DNA of 12,945 bases. It comes from an uncultured Clostridia bacterium. GTDB taxonomy: Bacteria > Bacillota > Clostridia > TANB77 > CAG-508. The notes beneath the pieces are model-generated. The model was not told where the DNA came from. It saw nothing but the letters and a program-made list of their open reading frames with translations, and searched no databases. Positions 1 to 6,179 of this stretch are shown here, in pieces (the first letter of the stretch is position 1; every line of letters begins with the position of its first letter). Location of the stretch: NCBI GenBank assembly GCA_948505485.1, contig CAOPQH010000035.1, positions 1 through 12,945 on the forward strand, read 5' to 3'. Position numbers and translations under genes: made by a program.

Positions 1-32
1 ATAAAATATATCTTATATTTTATAAAAGGTTT

Positions 33-246
33 TTTTGTAGCCGTTAAGCTACCTGCCAATAGGGTGTTTTGCTATTTGTAGCCGTCAAGCTACCTGTGTA
101 TAGGACGTTTTCGCTTTCGTCAGGCTCAAGCGAAAAGTGCTATACACACGCGTGACTTCTCTACAATATTGAAAAGTGCTATCACCAGGTAGCTTGGCGA
201 TTAATTTTAAAGCACCCTATTGACAGGTAGTTTGACAATTACAAAA
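33..246. repeat. Nested palindromic intergenic repeat
   Basis: Two direct copies of a unit containing GTAGCCGTYAAGCTACCTG lie at about 33-70 and 75-115. Degraded inverted copies lie at about 186-204 (CAGGTAGCTTGGCGA) and 211-246 (CACCCTAT, then CAGGTAGTTTGACAATTAC). The inner part forms a strong hairpin of its own: GTGTATAG at 96-103 plus a downstream TTTTCGCTT pair with AAGCGAAAA and CTATACAC ending at 147. Each unit also has a small GTAGC/GCTAC stem. The first 372 bases hold no gene I can support. Bases 247-372 are AT-rich, with only a short GAGTG/CACTC inverted repeat (342-358) just before the dodecin ribosome binding site. The block could be a MITE-like element or a REP-type hairpin; I do not recognise the family. 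Confidence 0.75.
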
Positions 247-372
247 TAAAATTACATTTATTATATATTTATTTCAAAAAATTTTCTACAAATTTGTATA
301 ATTTTTCAGATTTTAGTAAATTCTATATTTAGTAAATTTTAGAGTGAAATATACACTCGAATGGAGGGTTTT

Positions 373-588
373 ATGAATATAGAAAAACATTTAATAATTA
401 CTGGTTATTCTAATGTTTCATGGAAAGATGCAATAGTTAAAGCTATTCAAGAAGCTTCTAAAACTATTGATTATTTATCTTCTGTTAAAATTTTAGAACA
501 AAGAGCTAATATTGATGGTAATAAAATTTCTGAATATTTTGTAGACCTTGATTTAGGTTTTATTATTGATTCAGATAGAAATAGTTAA
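373..588 (+). CDS. Dodecin-like small protein
   Basis: A 71-residue protein that follows the dodecin pattern along its whole length: a SWKDAI segment, then a helix with EASKTI, a strand with LEQRA and the C-terminal strand ending DLGFII. Dodecins assemble into hollow dodecamers that bind flavins or CoA. The two positions that stack on and contact flavin in the well-studied archaeal protein (a Trp in the strand after the helix and a Gln near the C-terminus) appear here as Ser (in YLSSVKI) and Phe (in SEYFVDL), so flavin binding is doubtful. I chose the ATG at 373 because GGAGGG at 363-368 sits correctly for it; an in-frame ATG at 361 overlaps that site. It lies 78 bases before spoVAC on the same strand and may be co-transcribed with it. 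Confidence 0.8.
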   Translation: MNIEKHLIITGYSNVSWKDAIVKAIQEASKTIDYLSSVKILEQRANIDGNKISEYFVDLDLGFIIDSDRNS

Positions 589-628
589 TATTTATATTAA
601 ATTAATAAAATTTTAAGGAAAGGAGAAT

Positions 629-640
629 ATGATTATTTAA
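629..640 (+). other. Start-stop minileader before spoVAC
   Basis: The only good ribosome binding site ahead of spoVAC (AAAGGAGA, 618-625) is placed for the ATG at 629. That ATG opens a three-codon frame, Met-Ile-Ile-stop, in a different frame from spoVAC. The spoVAC ATG at 667 lies 26 bases after this stop and has no ribosome binding site of its own. Seen directly; any role in translation coupling or re-initiation is inference. Confidence 0.4.
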
Positions 641-666
641 TTATTAAATATATCATACAAATTTTT

Positions 667-1137
667 ATGAGTAATAATCCATTAGAAAATAAACAAGAAT
701 ATCAAAAATATGTTGATGAAAAATCACCTAATTCTCCAATTTACAAAAATTGTTTTAATGCATTTTGGATTGGTGGTTTAATATGTTCTATTGGTCAAAT
801 AATTATGAACATTTGTAAAACAAGAGGTTTAGATACTCAATTAAGTGGTACAGTTGTATCTATTATTTTAATTGGTATAAGTGCTTTTTTAACTGGGCTT
901 AATTTATTTAATAAAATAGGAAAAGTAGCAGGTGCTGGCTCTTTAGTACCTATTACTGGTTTTGCAAATTCTATTGTTGCACCTGCTATGGAATATAAAT
1001 CAGAAGGTTATGTTATGGGTGTTGGTGGTAAAATGTTTACTGTTGCAGGTCCTGTACTTGTATTTGGTATATCTGCTTCTATAATTGTTGGACTACTATA
1101 TCTAATTTTTAACACTCAATCTATTACTTTAGTATAA
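667..1137 (+). CDS. spoVAC: Stage V sporulation protein AC (SpoVAC)
   Basis: Integral membrane protein of 156 residues that forms part of the channel moving dipicolinic acid into the forespore and out again at germination; SpoVAC is linked to mechanosensitive release. The sequence has a polar N-terminus of about 27 residues, then hydrophobic segments (about 33-48, 62-80 and 124-150) and the family signature GAGSLVPITGFANS followed by EYKSEGYVMGVGGKMFTVAGPV. Length and N-terminal pattern match SpoVAC, which supports the ATG at 667 although it lacks a nearby ribosome binding site. SpoVAE downstream is a paralogue sharing the GAG..VP.TGF motif. In model sporeformers the operon is made in the forespore under sigma G; I could not identify a clear sigma G promoter here. 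Confidence 0.95.
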   Translation: MSNNPLENKQEYQKYVDEKSPNSPIYKNCFNAFWIGGLICSIGQIIMNICKTRGLDTQLSGTVVSIILIGISAFLTGLNLFNKIGKVAGAGSLVPITGFANSIVAPAMEYKSEGYVMGVGGKMFTVAGPVLVFGISASIIVGLLYLIFNTQSITLV

Positions 1138-1243
1138 TTTTTTAGATATTAAAAGCTGAATAATTAATACTTTTATATTAAATTATATTGGTAATAGAGT
1201 TTAAGAAATTAAAAATATTATTATATATTAGGAGATGATTTTT

Positions 1244-2245
1244 TTGAAAAAAATTGGAAAACAAACAATATCTTTTGACTCTCCTCCAACAATTTTATCT
1301 ACTGCTTGTATTGTTGGACCTAAAGAAAGTCAAGGACCTCTTGCATCATATTTTGACCAATGCTTGGATGATGAATTTTGGGGAGAAAAATCTTGGGAAA
1401 AGGCTGAAAGTAAAATAATTAAAGAAACTGTAAATATGGCTATTGCTAAATCTGGAGTGGCTTCAAGTTCTATTGATTATTGCTTTGCAGGTGACTTGCT
1501 AAATCAATGTATTTCTTCAAGTTTCGGATTAAGAGATACAAATATTCCTTTTTTTGGAATATTTGGAGCTTGTTCTACTTTTGTTGAAGGTCTTAGTTTA
1601 GCTGCAATTTTTGCTGAATCAGGAATAGAAAATCTTTTATGTGCTGCATCTAGTCATTTCTGTAGTGCTGAAAAACAATTTAGATTTCCTTTAGAACTTG
1701 GAAACCAGCGTACACCTACATCCCAATGGACTGTAACTGGTGCAGGAGCTGCAGTTGTATCTAAGTCTGGAACAGGACCATATATAACAAATATTACTCC
1801 TGGTAAAATTGTTGATATGGGAATTAAAGATGCTAATAATATGGGAAGTGCTATGGCTCCTGCAGCTTTAGATACTCTTATTACTCATTTTAAAGATACT
1901 GACAGAAATCCAAGTTACTATGATGCAATTATAACAGGTGATTTAGGTCATATTGGTAAAAGTATTTTGATCGATTTAGCAAAAAAAGAAGGATATAATA
2001 TAAAATCTAATTATAATGATTGTGGTGTATTAATCTTCGACCAAGAAAAGCAAGATACTCATGCTGGTGGTAGCGGTTGTGGATGTTGCGGAAGTGTCTT
2101 TTCTGGATATCTTTATAAACAAATGCAAGATAAAAAATTAAAGAAAATTTTATTAATGGCAACTGGTGCTTTAACTAATTCTACAACATCTCAACAAGGT
2201 GAATCTATCCCTGGTATAGCACATGCTATTAGTATAGAATTATAG
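1244..2245 (+). CDS. spoVAD: Stage V sporulation protein AD (SpoVAD)
   Basis: A 333-residue protein with a thiolase-like fold that binds dipicolinic acid at the spore inner membrane in the SpoVA complex. Recognisable segments are the N-terminal GKQTI, GPKESQGPLA, a thiolase-type nucleophile region FGACST (Cys110), PTSQWTVTGAGA, and a Gly/Cys-rich loop GSGCGCCGS. I place the start at TTG 1244: AGGAG at 1230-1234 is nine bases upstream, whereas the in-frame ATG at 1235 abuts that site. Starting at TTG also gives MKKIGKQT, which matches the usual N-terminus. The stop codon TAG overlaps the spoVAE ribosome binding site, indicating tight translational coupling. Three CGG trinucleotides in the gene are all out of frame. 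Confidence 0.95.
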   Translation: MKKIGKQTISFDSPPTILSTACIVGPKESQGPLASYFDQCLDDEFWGEKSWEKAESKIIKETVNMAIAKSGVASSSIDYCFAGDLLNQCISSSFGLRDTNIPFFGIFGACSTFVEGLSLAAIFAESGIENLLCAASSHFCSAEKQFRFPLELGNQRTPTSQWTVTGAGAAVVSKSGTGPYITNITPGKIVDMGIKDANNMGSAMAPAALDTLITHFKDTDRNPSYYDAIITGDLGHIGKSILIDLAKKEGYNIKSNYNDCGVLIFDQEKQDTHAGGSGCGCCGSVFSGYLYKQMQDKKLKKILLMATGALTNSTTSQQGESIPGIAHAISIEL

Positions 2246-2257
2246 GAGGATAATTAT

Positions 2258-2644
2258 ATGGATTGGTTTAATTCAATTGATTGGATGCAACTTCTTCGTT
2301 GTTTTGTCGTTGGTGGTTTTATTTGCATTATAGGACAAATTCTTATAGATAAAACAAAACTTACTCCAGCTAGAATATTAGTTATTTTTGTTACTGCTGG
2401 TGCAATATTAGGTGGCCTTGGTATTTATCAATATATTGTAGACTTTGCTGGCGCTGGTGCTACTGTACCATTAACGGGATTTGGTTATAACCTAGCTAAA
2501 GGAGCTATTGAAGGTGTAAAAGAATTTGGAATTATTGGAGCATTTACAGGTGGCGTAAAAGCTGCCGCTGGAGGAATCTCTGCCGCAATATTCTTTGGTT
2601 ATATTGCTTCTCTTATTTCAAAACCTAAAATGAAAAAACAATAA
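2258..2644 (+). CDS. spoVAE: Stage V sporulation protein AE (SpoVAEb type)
   Basis: A 128-residue membrane protein paralogous to SpoVAC. Hydrophobic segments lie at about 12-27, 40-58 and 100-122, with GAGATVPLTGFGYN in the middle and GAFTGGVKAAAGG after it. It begins 12 bases after spoVAD with a good AGGAGG (2245-2250). The C-D-E trio is the conserved core of SpoVA; the accessory genes A, B, Ea and F seen in Bacillus are not next to it. Transcription probably ends at the hairpins at 2657-2742. Confidence 0.93.
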   Translation: MDWFNSIDWMQLLRCFVVGGFICIIGQILIDKTKLTPARILVIFVTAGAILGGLGIYQYIVDFAGAGATVPLTGFGYNLAKGAIEGVKEFGIIGAFTGGVKAAAGGISAAIFFGYIASLISKPKMKKQ

Positions 2645-2710
2645 AAATTACTCAGCTAAGGAGCACTTACAATAAGGACATTTATTGGTAAAGTACTCCT
2701 TTAAGGTTTT

Positions 2711-2745
2711 CAGTATAGTTTGAAAGCTATGCTGTTTTTGTATTT
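2711..2745 (+). terminator. Rho-independent terminator after spoVAE
   Basis: CAGTATAG (2711-2718) and CTATGCTG (2727-2734) form an eight-pair stem with one G-T wobble and an eight-base loop, followed at once by TTTTTGTATTTTT. It is oriented to end the spoVA transcript. The same stem occurs in copy B at 12007-12032, also followed by a T-rich run, so it came with the mobile element. Confidence 0.65.
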
Positions 2746-2810
2746 TTAATACTTTTTTGAAAGGCATTTTCAAATTCATATAAAATATCATCTTTTATGT
2801 AAATGTCAAT
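2727..2810 (-). pseudogene. Remnant of serine recombinase C-terminus
   Basis: Read on the minus strand this encodes DIYIKDDILYEFENAFQKSI and then KNTKTA-stop. It aligns with the last residues of the recombinase remnant at 12024-12597 (…IDIYY…YELENDFQQSIKNIKTA-stop). Nothing upstream on the minus strand continues the homology, and a stop lies in frame shortly before it. Only about the last 28 codons of the gene survive. Confidence 0.6.
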
Positions 2811-2827
2811 AAAATCCAAAAAATCAA

Positions 2828-2856
2828 TTGAAAAAAGTCAATATTGCTGATATAAT
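2828..2856 (+). promoter_or_regulatory. Sigma-A type promoter for the yhcG-like gene
   Basis: TTGAAA at 2828-2833 and a perfect TATAAT at 2851-2856 are separated by 17 bases, with TG one base before the -10 box (extended -10). The start codon is 36 bases further on, with GGAGG at 2878-2882. The promoter begins just after the recombinase scar, so the nuclease gene has its own expression signal and does not depend on the spoVA operon. Confidence 0.75.
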
Positions 2857-2891
2857 TGACACATAATGAAACGAGTTGGAGGAAATGTAAT

Positions 2892-3981
2892 ATGGGAAAA
2901 GTATCTAATAATTCTATGATTATTAAATATCAAAATACAGATAATGTAGTAGAAGATATATGTTCTATCATTGAGTCAGCGCGAAATTATGCCTATCAAT
3001 CAGTAAATATTGCATTAGTTGAAAGAAATTGGTTTATTGGTTATAGAATTGCTGAAGAAGAATTAAAAGGTGAAAATCGTGCAGACTATGGTACAGAAAT
3101 ATTGAAAAAACTATCTAAAGAATTAAAGAAAGAATACGGAAAAGGTTTTGAATTAAGAAATTTATACTATTTTTTACAATTTTATAAAACTTTTCCAAAC
3201 ATTTTGCATTCAGCGAATGCAAAATCTAATATATTACTTTCTTGGACTCATTATAAAACTTTATTACAAGTTGAAGATGTAAAAGCTAGAGAATGGTATG
3301 CAAAAGAAACAGCTGAACAGACTTGGAGTGTAAGAACTTTACAAAGGAATATCTCATCTCAATATTATTATAGATTATTAAAATCACAAGTTAAAGAGCC
3401 TGTAATTGAAGAAATGAAAGTAAAAAACAAAGAGCATTATTTAATGGACAAATTAGAATTTATAAAAAACCCTCTAATAGCAGAATTTTTAGGATTTTCA
3501 TTAGAAGATACTTATACAGAAACAGAACTCGAAACAAGCATTATAAACAATTTACAAAAATTTTTAATGGAACTTCGGAAAAGGTTATGCTTTCGTTGAA
3601 AGACAACAACACATTCGTACAGAAAAAGGAGATTATTTTATTGACTTAGTCTTTTATAACTATATTCTAAAATGTTTTGTATTGATAGATTTAAAAACTA
3701 ATCAAGTAACACATCAAGACATAGGACAAATGGATATGTATGTAAGAATGTATGACGAACTAAAAAAGGCTAAAGATGATAATCCAACAATAGGTATTTT
3801 ACTTTGTTCTGATACAGATGCAGATGTTGCAAGATATTCTATATTAAATGGAAACGAGCAACTTTTTGCAACAAAATATAAAACATATTTACCAACAGAA
3901 GAAGAACTAAAAGCTGAAATTGAAAGTCAAAAAGCAATATTTGAGATACAACAACAAGAAAAAGATAATAAATCAGATTAG
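2892..3981 (+). CDS. YhcG/DUF1016-family PDDEXK nuclease, +1 frame break
   Basis: Reading CTT at 3573-3575, skipping C3576 and continuing at GGA gives an unbroken protein of about 362 residues, the usual length of the YhcG family. The N-terminal half is the DUF1016 helical domain (ADYGTEILKKLSKELKKEYG, LRNLYYFLQFY, LLSWTHYKTLL, WYAKET..QTWSVRTLQRNI). The C-terminal half is the PDDEXK nuclease domain: GKGYAFVERQ, then KGDYFIDLVFYN and FVLIDLKT carrying the acidic and Lys active-site residues. Without the shift the product ends at 3599 (RKRLCFR-stop) and lacks the whole nuclease site. I chose ATG 2892 over the upstream TTG 2856 because GGAGG (2878-2882) is nine bases before it. Cellular role is uncertain; such genes are often found near mobile elements and defence loci, and this one abuts a recombinase scar. 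It could be a pseudogene, but the rest of the frame is clean. Confidence 0.85.
3573..3581 (+). other. Putative +1 frameshift site CTT-CGG-AAA (yhcG-like)
   Basis: In-frame CTT CGG AAA. Skipping the C of CGG gives CTT GGA AAA GGT TAT, which restores the family sequence ELGKGYAF. The context TTCGGAA is identical to the copA site on the minus strand at 9122-9116. Confidence 0.6.
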
Positions 3982-3998
3982 TTCAAGGAGGATAGAAT

Positions 3999-4264
3999 TT
4001 GAATATAGTAGATTTTGGAATAAATAATATAACTGACAAACAATTAAATTTTCAATATGATAAGTTTTATAGAGAAATGGGATTAAAATATAAAAAAGCT
4101 AAAAAAATGAAAATGATTTTGTAGAACAATTCAAAAATAATAACTTTTTTGAATGTGTCGAAAAAATGAAAGATAAAAAAGATGATGAATTTATATATAA
4201 AAATGTAAATATAATAAGAGGCATTAATTCAGAGGGAAAATATTTACATATAAAGATAATATAA
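3999..4264 (+). pseudogene. Small unrecognised ORF broken at an A7 run
   Basis: AGGAGG at 3986-3991 is seven bases before a TTG at 3999, which opens a 41-codon frame ending at TAG 4122-4124. The frame breaks at a run of seven A (4101-4107): with one more A, reading continues as KNENDFVEQFKNNNFFECVE and then MKDKKDDEFIYKNVNIIRGI to a stop at 4262-4264, about 88 residues in all. The two halves have matching polar, lysine-rich composition, which supports one original gene. It follows yhcG by 17 bases and was probably its operon partner. I recognise no family. Slippage on the A-run, mutation or a sequencing error are all possible. Confidence 0.45.
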
Positions 4265-4270
4265 TAAATG

Positions 4271-4344
4271 AACAAATCGGAAAGCCTTAATATTAGCATA
4301 ATTTCAACTTTATTCTTTGGCTTTCCGTGAATTTGTTCGTGTGC
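4271..4344. repeat. 74-bp hairpin repeat, copy 1
   Basis: Matches 7397-7470 over 74 bases with five differences by eye. CGGAAAGCC (4278-4286) pairs with GGCTTTCCG (4319-4327), and outside a three-base bulge AACAAAT (4271-4277) pairs with ATTTGTT (4331-4337). Internal sequence TATTAGCATAATTT and the tail CGTGTGC are shared. It lies between the broken ORF and the AIM24-type gene. It is followed by a perfect nine-base inverted repeat, CAATTTTAC (4345-4353) and GTAAAATTG (4358-4366). Likely a small palindromic MITE/REP-like element; it may also act as a transcript end. Confidence 0.75.
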
Positions 4345-4394
4345 CAATTTTACGTATGTAAAATTGTGTACAATTTTTATTGTTAAATAACTAT

Positions 4395-5069
4395 TTATTT
4401 ACTGTTTCCTACATAAAGTAATGAAGATAATTTTGATATTGGCATTGTTTGTAGCCAAACTGTTCCCGGTCCTTCTAAACTTGTTAAAAATAGTCCTTCT
4501 CCTCCGAATATTATATTTTTAACGCCTTTTACTCTTTGAATATCTAGTTTAACATCTTTAGTCATTGCTGCTACATATCCATTATCTACTTTTAATTTTT
4601 CTCCTGCTTGTAGATCTTTTTTTACAACAGTTCCATCAATTTCTAAAAATACTTTACCTGGTCCTGTGATTTTTTGCATTATGAAACCTTCTCCTCCAAA
4701 AAATCCAGCTCCTAATTTTTTTCTAAATTGCATTGATATGTCTACTGTACTCTCTGAGCATAAAAATGCACGTTTTTGCGCTATAATTGTCTCTCCCTCT
4801 TGTAAATTAAATTCAACTATTTGACCTGGAAAACATGACGAAAAGGCTATTTCTGCTCCATCTTCCTTTGCAGTATATTGATTCATAAAAATTGATTCTC
4901 CTGCAAAAGCTCTTCCTATTCCTTTCATTAATCCACCATTTGTTGTTGTTTTCATTTCTAAATTTGAATCCATCCAGCTCATTCCACCATTTTCTGTTAT
5001 AATACTTTCTCCTTTTTGTAATTTACAAACTACAGCTGGTAAAGTTTCTCCTATTATTTTTGTTTCCAT
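4395..5069 (-). CDS. AIM24 / TIGR00266 family protein
   Basis: A 224-residue protein with the beta-sandwich repeat pattern of the AIM24/TIGR00266 family: GESIITENGGMSWMDSNLEM, then GRAFAGESIFMNQYTA, PGQIVEFNLQEGE, a central GAGFFGGEGFIMQKITGPG, and a C-terminal half with GVKNIIFGGEGLFLTSLEGP and GTVWLQTMP. The two GGEG(F/L) segments look like internal repeats. Bacterial members have no settled function; the name comes from a yeast mitochondrial inner-membrane protein. No signal peptide or membrane segment is visible. The ATG at 5067-5069 has a strong GGGGGAG site upstream. The gene appears monocistronic, with its own promoter. Confidence 0.85.
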   Translation of the reverse strand: METKIIGETLPAVVCKLQKGESIITENGGMSWMDSNLEMKTTTNGGLMKGIGRAFAGESIFMNQYTAKEDGAEIAFSSCFPGQIVEFNLQEGETIIAQKRAFLCSESTVDISMQFRKKLGAGFFGGEGFIMQKITGPGKVFLEIDGTVVKKDLQAGEKLKVDNGYVAAMTKDVKLDIQRVKGVKNIIFGGEGLFLTSLEGPGTVWLQTMPISKLSSLLYVGNSK

Positions 5070-5089
5070 TTTAACTCCCCCTTTTTTAC

Positions 5090-5118
5090 ATTATATATTA
5101 GTTATAAAATTTTGGCAA
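5090..5118 (-). promoter_or_regulatory. Sigma-A promoter for the AIM24-type gene
   Basis: On the minus strand TTGCCA (5118-5113) and TATAAT (5095-5090) are separated by 17 bases, about 20 bases ahead of the start codon and just before the GGGGGAG ribosome binding site. Confidence 0.65.
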
Positions 5119-5157
5119 TATTTTAAATATTTAATTTATGTATTTTAAGTTTATTTG

Positions 5158-5397
5158 TTACAATTCACGGATATACTTAAATTAACTAGAAATAATATAT
5201 AGAAATTATTCATCTTCGCATGCTCAAGCTAATTTCAGAGAAACTTTAAACCAATTTTTAGGGTCCCTTTTTCGATGTGACTCAAACAACCCCTAAAAAT
5301 TGATTAATAGTTTCTATCTTCAATTACTTTCGACCGCTCATCTTCATAATTTTATATATTATTTCTTTTAAAAAATTAAATCGACCGTGAATTGTAA
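5158..5397. repeat. 240-bp palindromic element with 13-bp terminal inverted repeats
   Basis: The ends are perfect inverted repeats: TTACAATTCACGG (5158-5170) and CCGTGAATTGTAA (5385-5397). Inside, AGAAATAATATATA near 5188 is mirrored by TATATATTATTTCT near 5360. CCAATTTTTAGGG (5251-5263) is mirrored by CCCTAAAAATTG (5291-5302), with AAACT and AGTTT outside them. The whole element can fold into one long interrupted hairpin with its loop at about 5264-5290. It fills most of the 335-base gap between the AIM24 gene and tcdA and contains no ORF. I see no clear target-site duplication. A non-autonomous MITE is the likely reading. Confidence 0.75.
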
Positions 5398-5404
5398 TAT
5401 ATAT

Positions 5405-6109
5405 TTATTTATTTATAATATCTTTTATTACTTCTCCTGCAATTATTAATCCTGCAACTGATGGAACAAAAGATATACTTCCTAAAGTAGTTTTTTGAGT
5501 GTACTCTTCATTATATTGTGACTTAATAGGATTTTCTTTTGAATATACTACTTTTAAATGTTTTATTCCTATTTTTTTTAATTCTTTTCTTAAGATTCTG
5601 CAAACTGGACATATAGAAGTTTTATATATATCTGCAACTTCAAATTTCGTTGCATCTAGTTTATTTCCTGCTCCTGTTCCAGATATTATTTTTACATTTT
5701 CTTCATTTGCTTTTTTTATTAGTTCTAGTTTATTTTTCATTGTGTCAATCGCATCAACTACATATGTTATTGTATTGTCAATTAAATTTACTTCTCCACC
5801 TTCTATTTCATTTGGTTTATAAATTTCGATTTTTATTTTAGGATTTATATCTAATATTCTTTCTTTCATAACTTCAACTTTGTATTTACCTATAGTTTTA
5901 TGTGTTGCCTGTATCTGTCTATTTATATTTGTAAGTTCTACTTTATCTGGATCTACTAATATTAGATGTCCTATTCCTACTCTAGTTAATGCTTCAGCAG
6001 TATATGAGCCTACTCCTCCTATTCCAAAAATAATAACTTTTGATTCTTTTAGCTTTTTTATACCTTCTTTTCCTATTATTAATTCTGTTCTTGAAAATTG
6101 ATCTAACAT
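5405..6109 (-). CDS. tcdA: tRNA threonylcarbamoyladenosine dehydratase TcdA
   Basis: E1/MoeB-like ATP-dependent enzyme that cyclises t6A37 of tRNA to ct6A. The 234-residue protein starts MLDQFSRTELIIG, then has the nucleotide-binding loop GIGGVGS (29-35), LILVDPDKVELTNINRQ with the Asp and Asn-x-Asn-Arg residues that contact ATP and magnesium (51-65), VVDAID (117-122), and the family-typical IYKTSICPVCRILRKELKK (161-179). Length fits the clostridial members, which lack the long C-terminal extension of the enterobacterial protein. It lies 70 bases after metK on the same strand but has its own promoter in that gap. Confidence 0.92.
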   Translation of the reverse strand: MLDQFSRTELIIGKEGIKKLKESKVIIFGIGGVGSYTAEALTRVGIGHLILVDPDKVELTNINRQIQATHKTIGKYKVEVMKERILDINPKIKIEIYKPNEIEGGEVNLIDNTITYVVDAIDTMKNKLELIKKANEENVKIISGTGAGNKLDATKFEVADIYKTSICPVCRILRKELKKIGIKHLKVVYSKENPIKSQYNEEYTQKTTLGSISFVPSVAGLIIAGEVIKDIINK

Positions 6110-6133
6110 TTTATTACATTCCTTTTTTTCTTA

Positions 6134-6161
6134 ATTATATACTTTTTATATAGATTGTCAA
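6134..6161 (-). promoter_or_regulatory. Near-consensus sigma-A promoter for tcdA
   Basis: On the minus strand a perfect TTGACA (6161-6156) and a perfect TATAAT (6139-6134) are separated by 16 bases, in the gap between metK and tcdA. This is the closest match to consensus in the window. Confidence 0.8.
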
Positions 6162-6179
6162 TTTTTAATGTTACATTAT

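Larger units (their letters stand above)
2657..2810. repeat. Serine-recombinase element end, copy A
   Basis: A direct copy of the sequence at 11953-12105. The identical core (2670-2702 and 11966-11998) contains AATAAGGACATTTATTGG and AAGTACTCCTTT. The first part folds into a hairpin: AAGGAGCACTT at 2658-2668 pairs with AAGTACTCCTT at 2691-2701, and AATAA pairs with TTATT inside. The second part contains the terminator stem at 2711-2734 and the C-terminal codons of a recombinase on the minus strand. I read it as the terminal scar of an integrative element of the Tn1549 type; the family assignment rests on the recombinase fragment in copy B. Confidence 0.65.

Noticed and set aside
33..115. Two similar 41-base units as a CRISPR fragment
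   Set aside because: Only two units, with similar sequence throughout instead of repeat plus unique spacer, and with inverted partners nearby; a palindromic element explains them.
4099..4347. Minus-strand 82-residue ORF over the small broken gene and first hairpin repeat
   Set aside because: Composition is that of an antisense AT-rich shadow (Ser/Phe/Ile-rich), there is no good ribosome binding site, and it runs through the palindromic repeat. The plus-strand frames explain the region better.
5499..6101. Plus-strand ORFs of 63-107 residues over tcdA
   Set aside because: Antisense shadows of tcdA; Phe/Ser/Ile-rich with no ribosome binding sites. Similar shadows over metK, the ZIP gene and copA were left out for the same reason.
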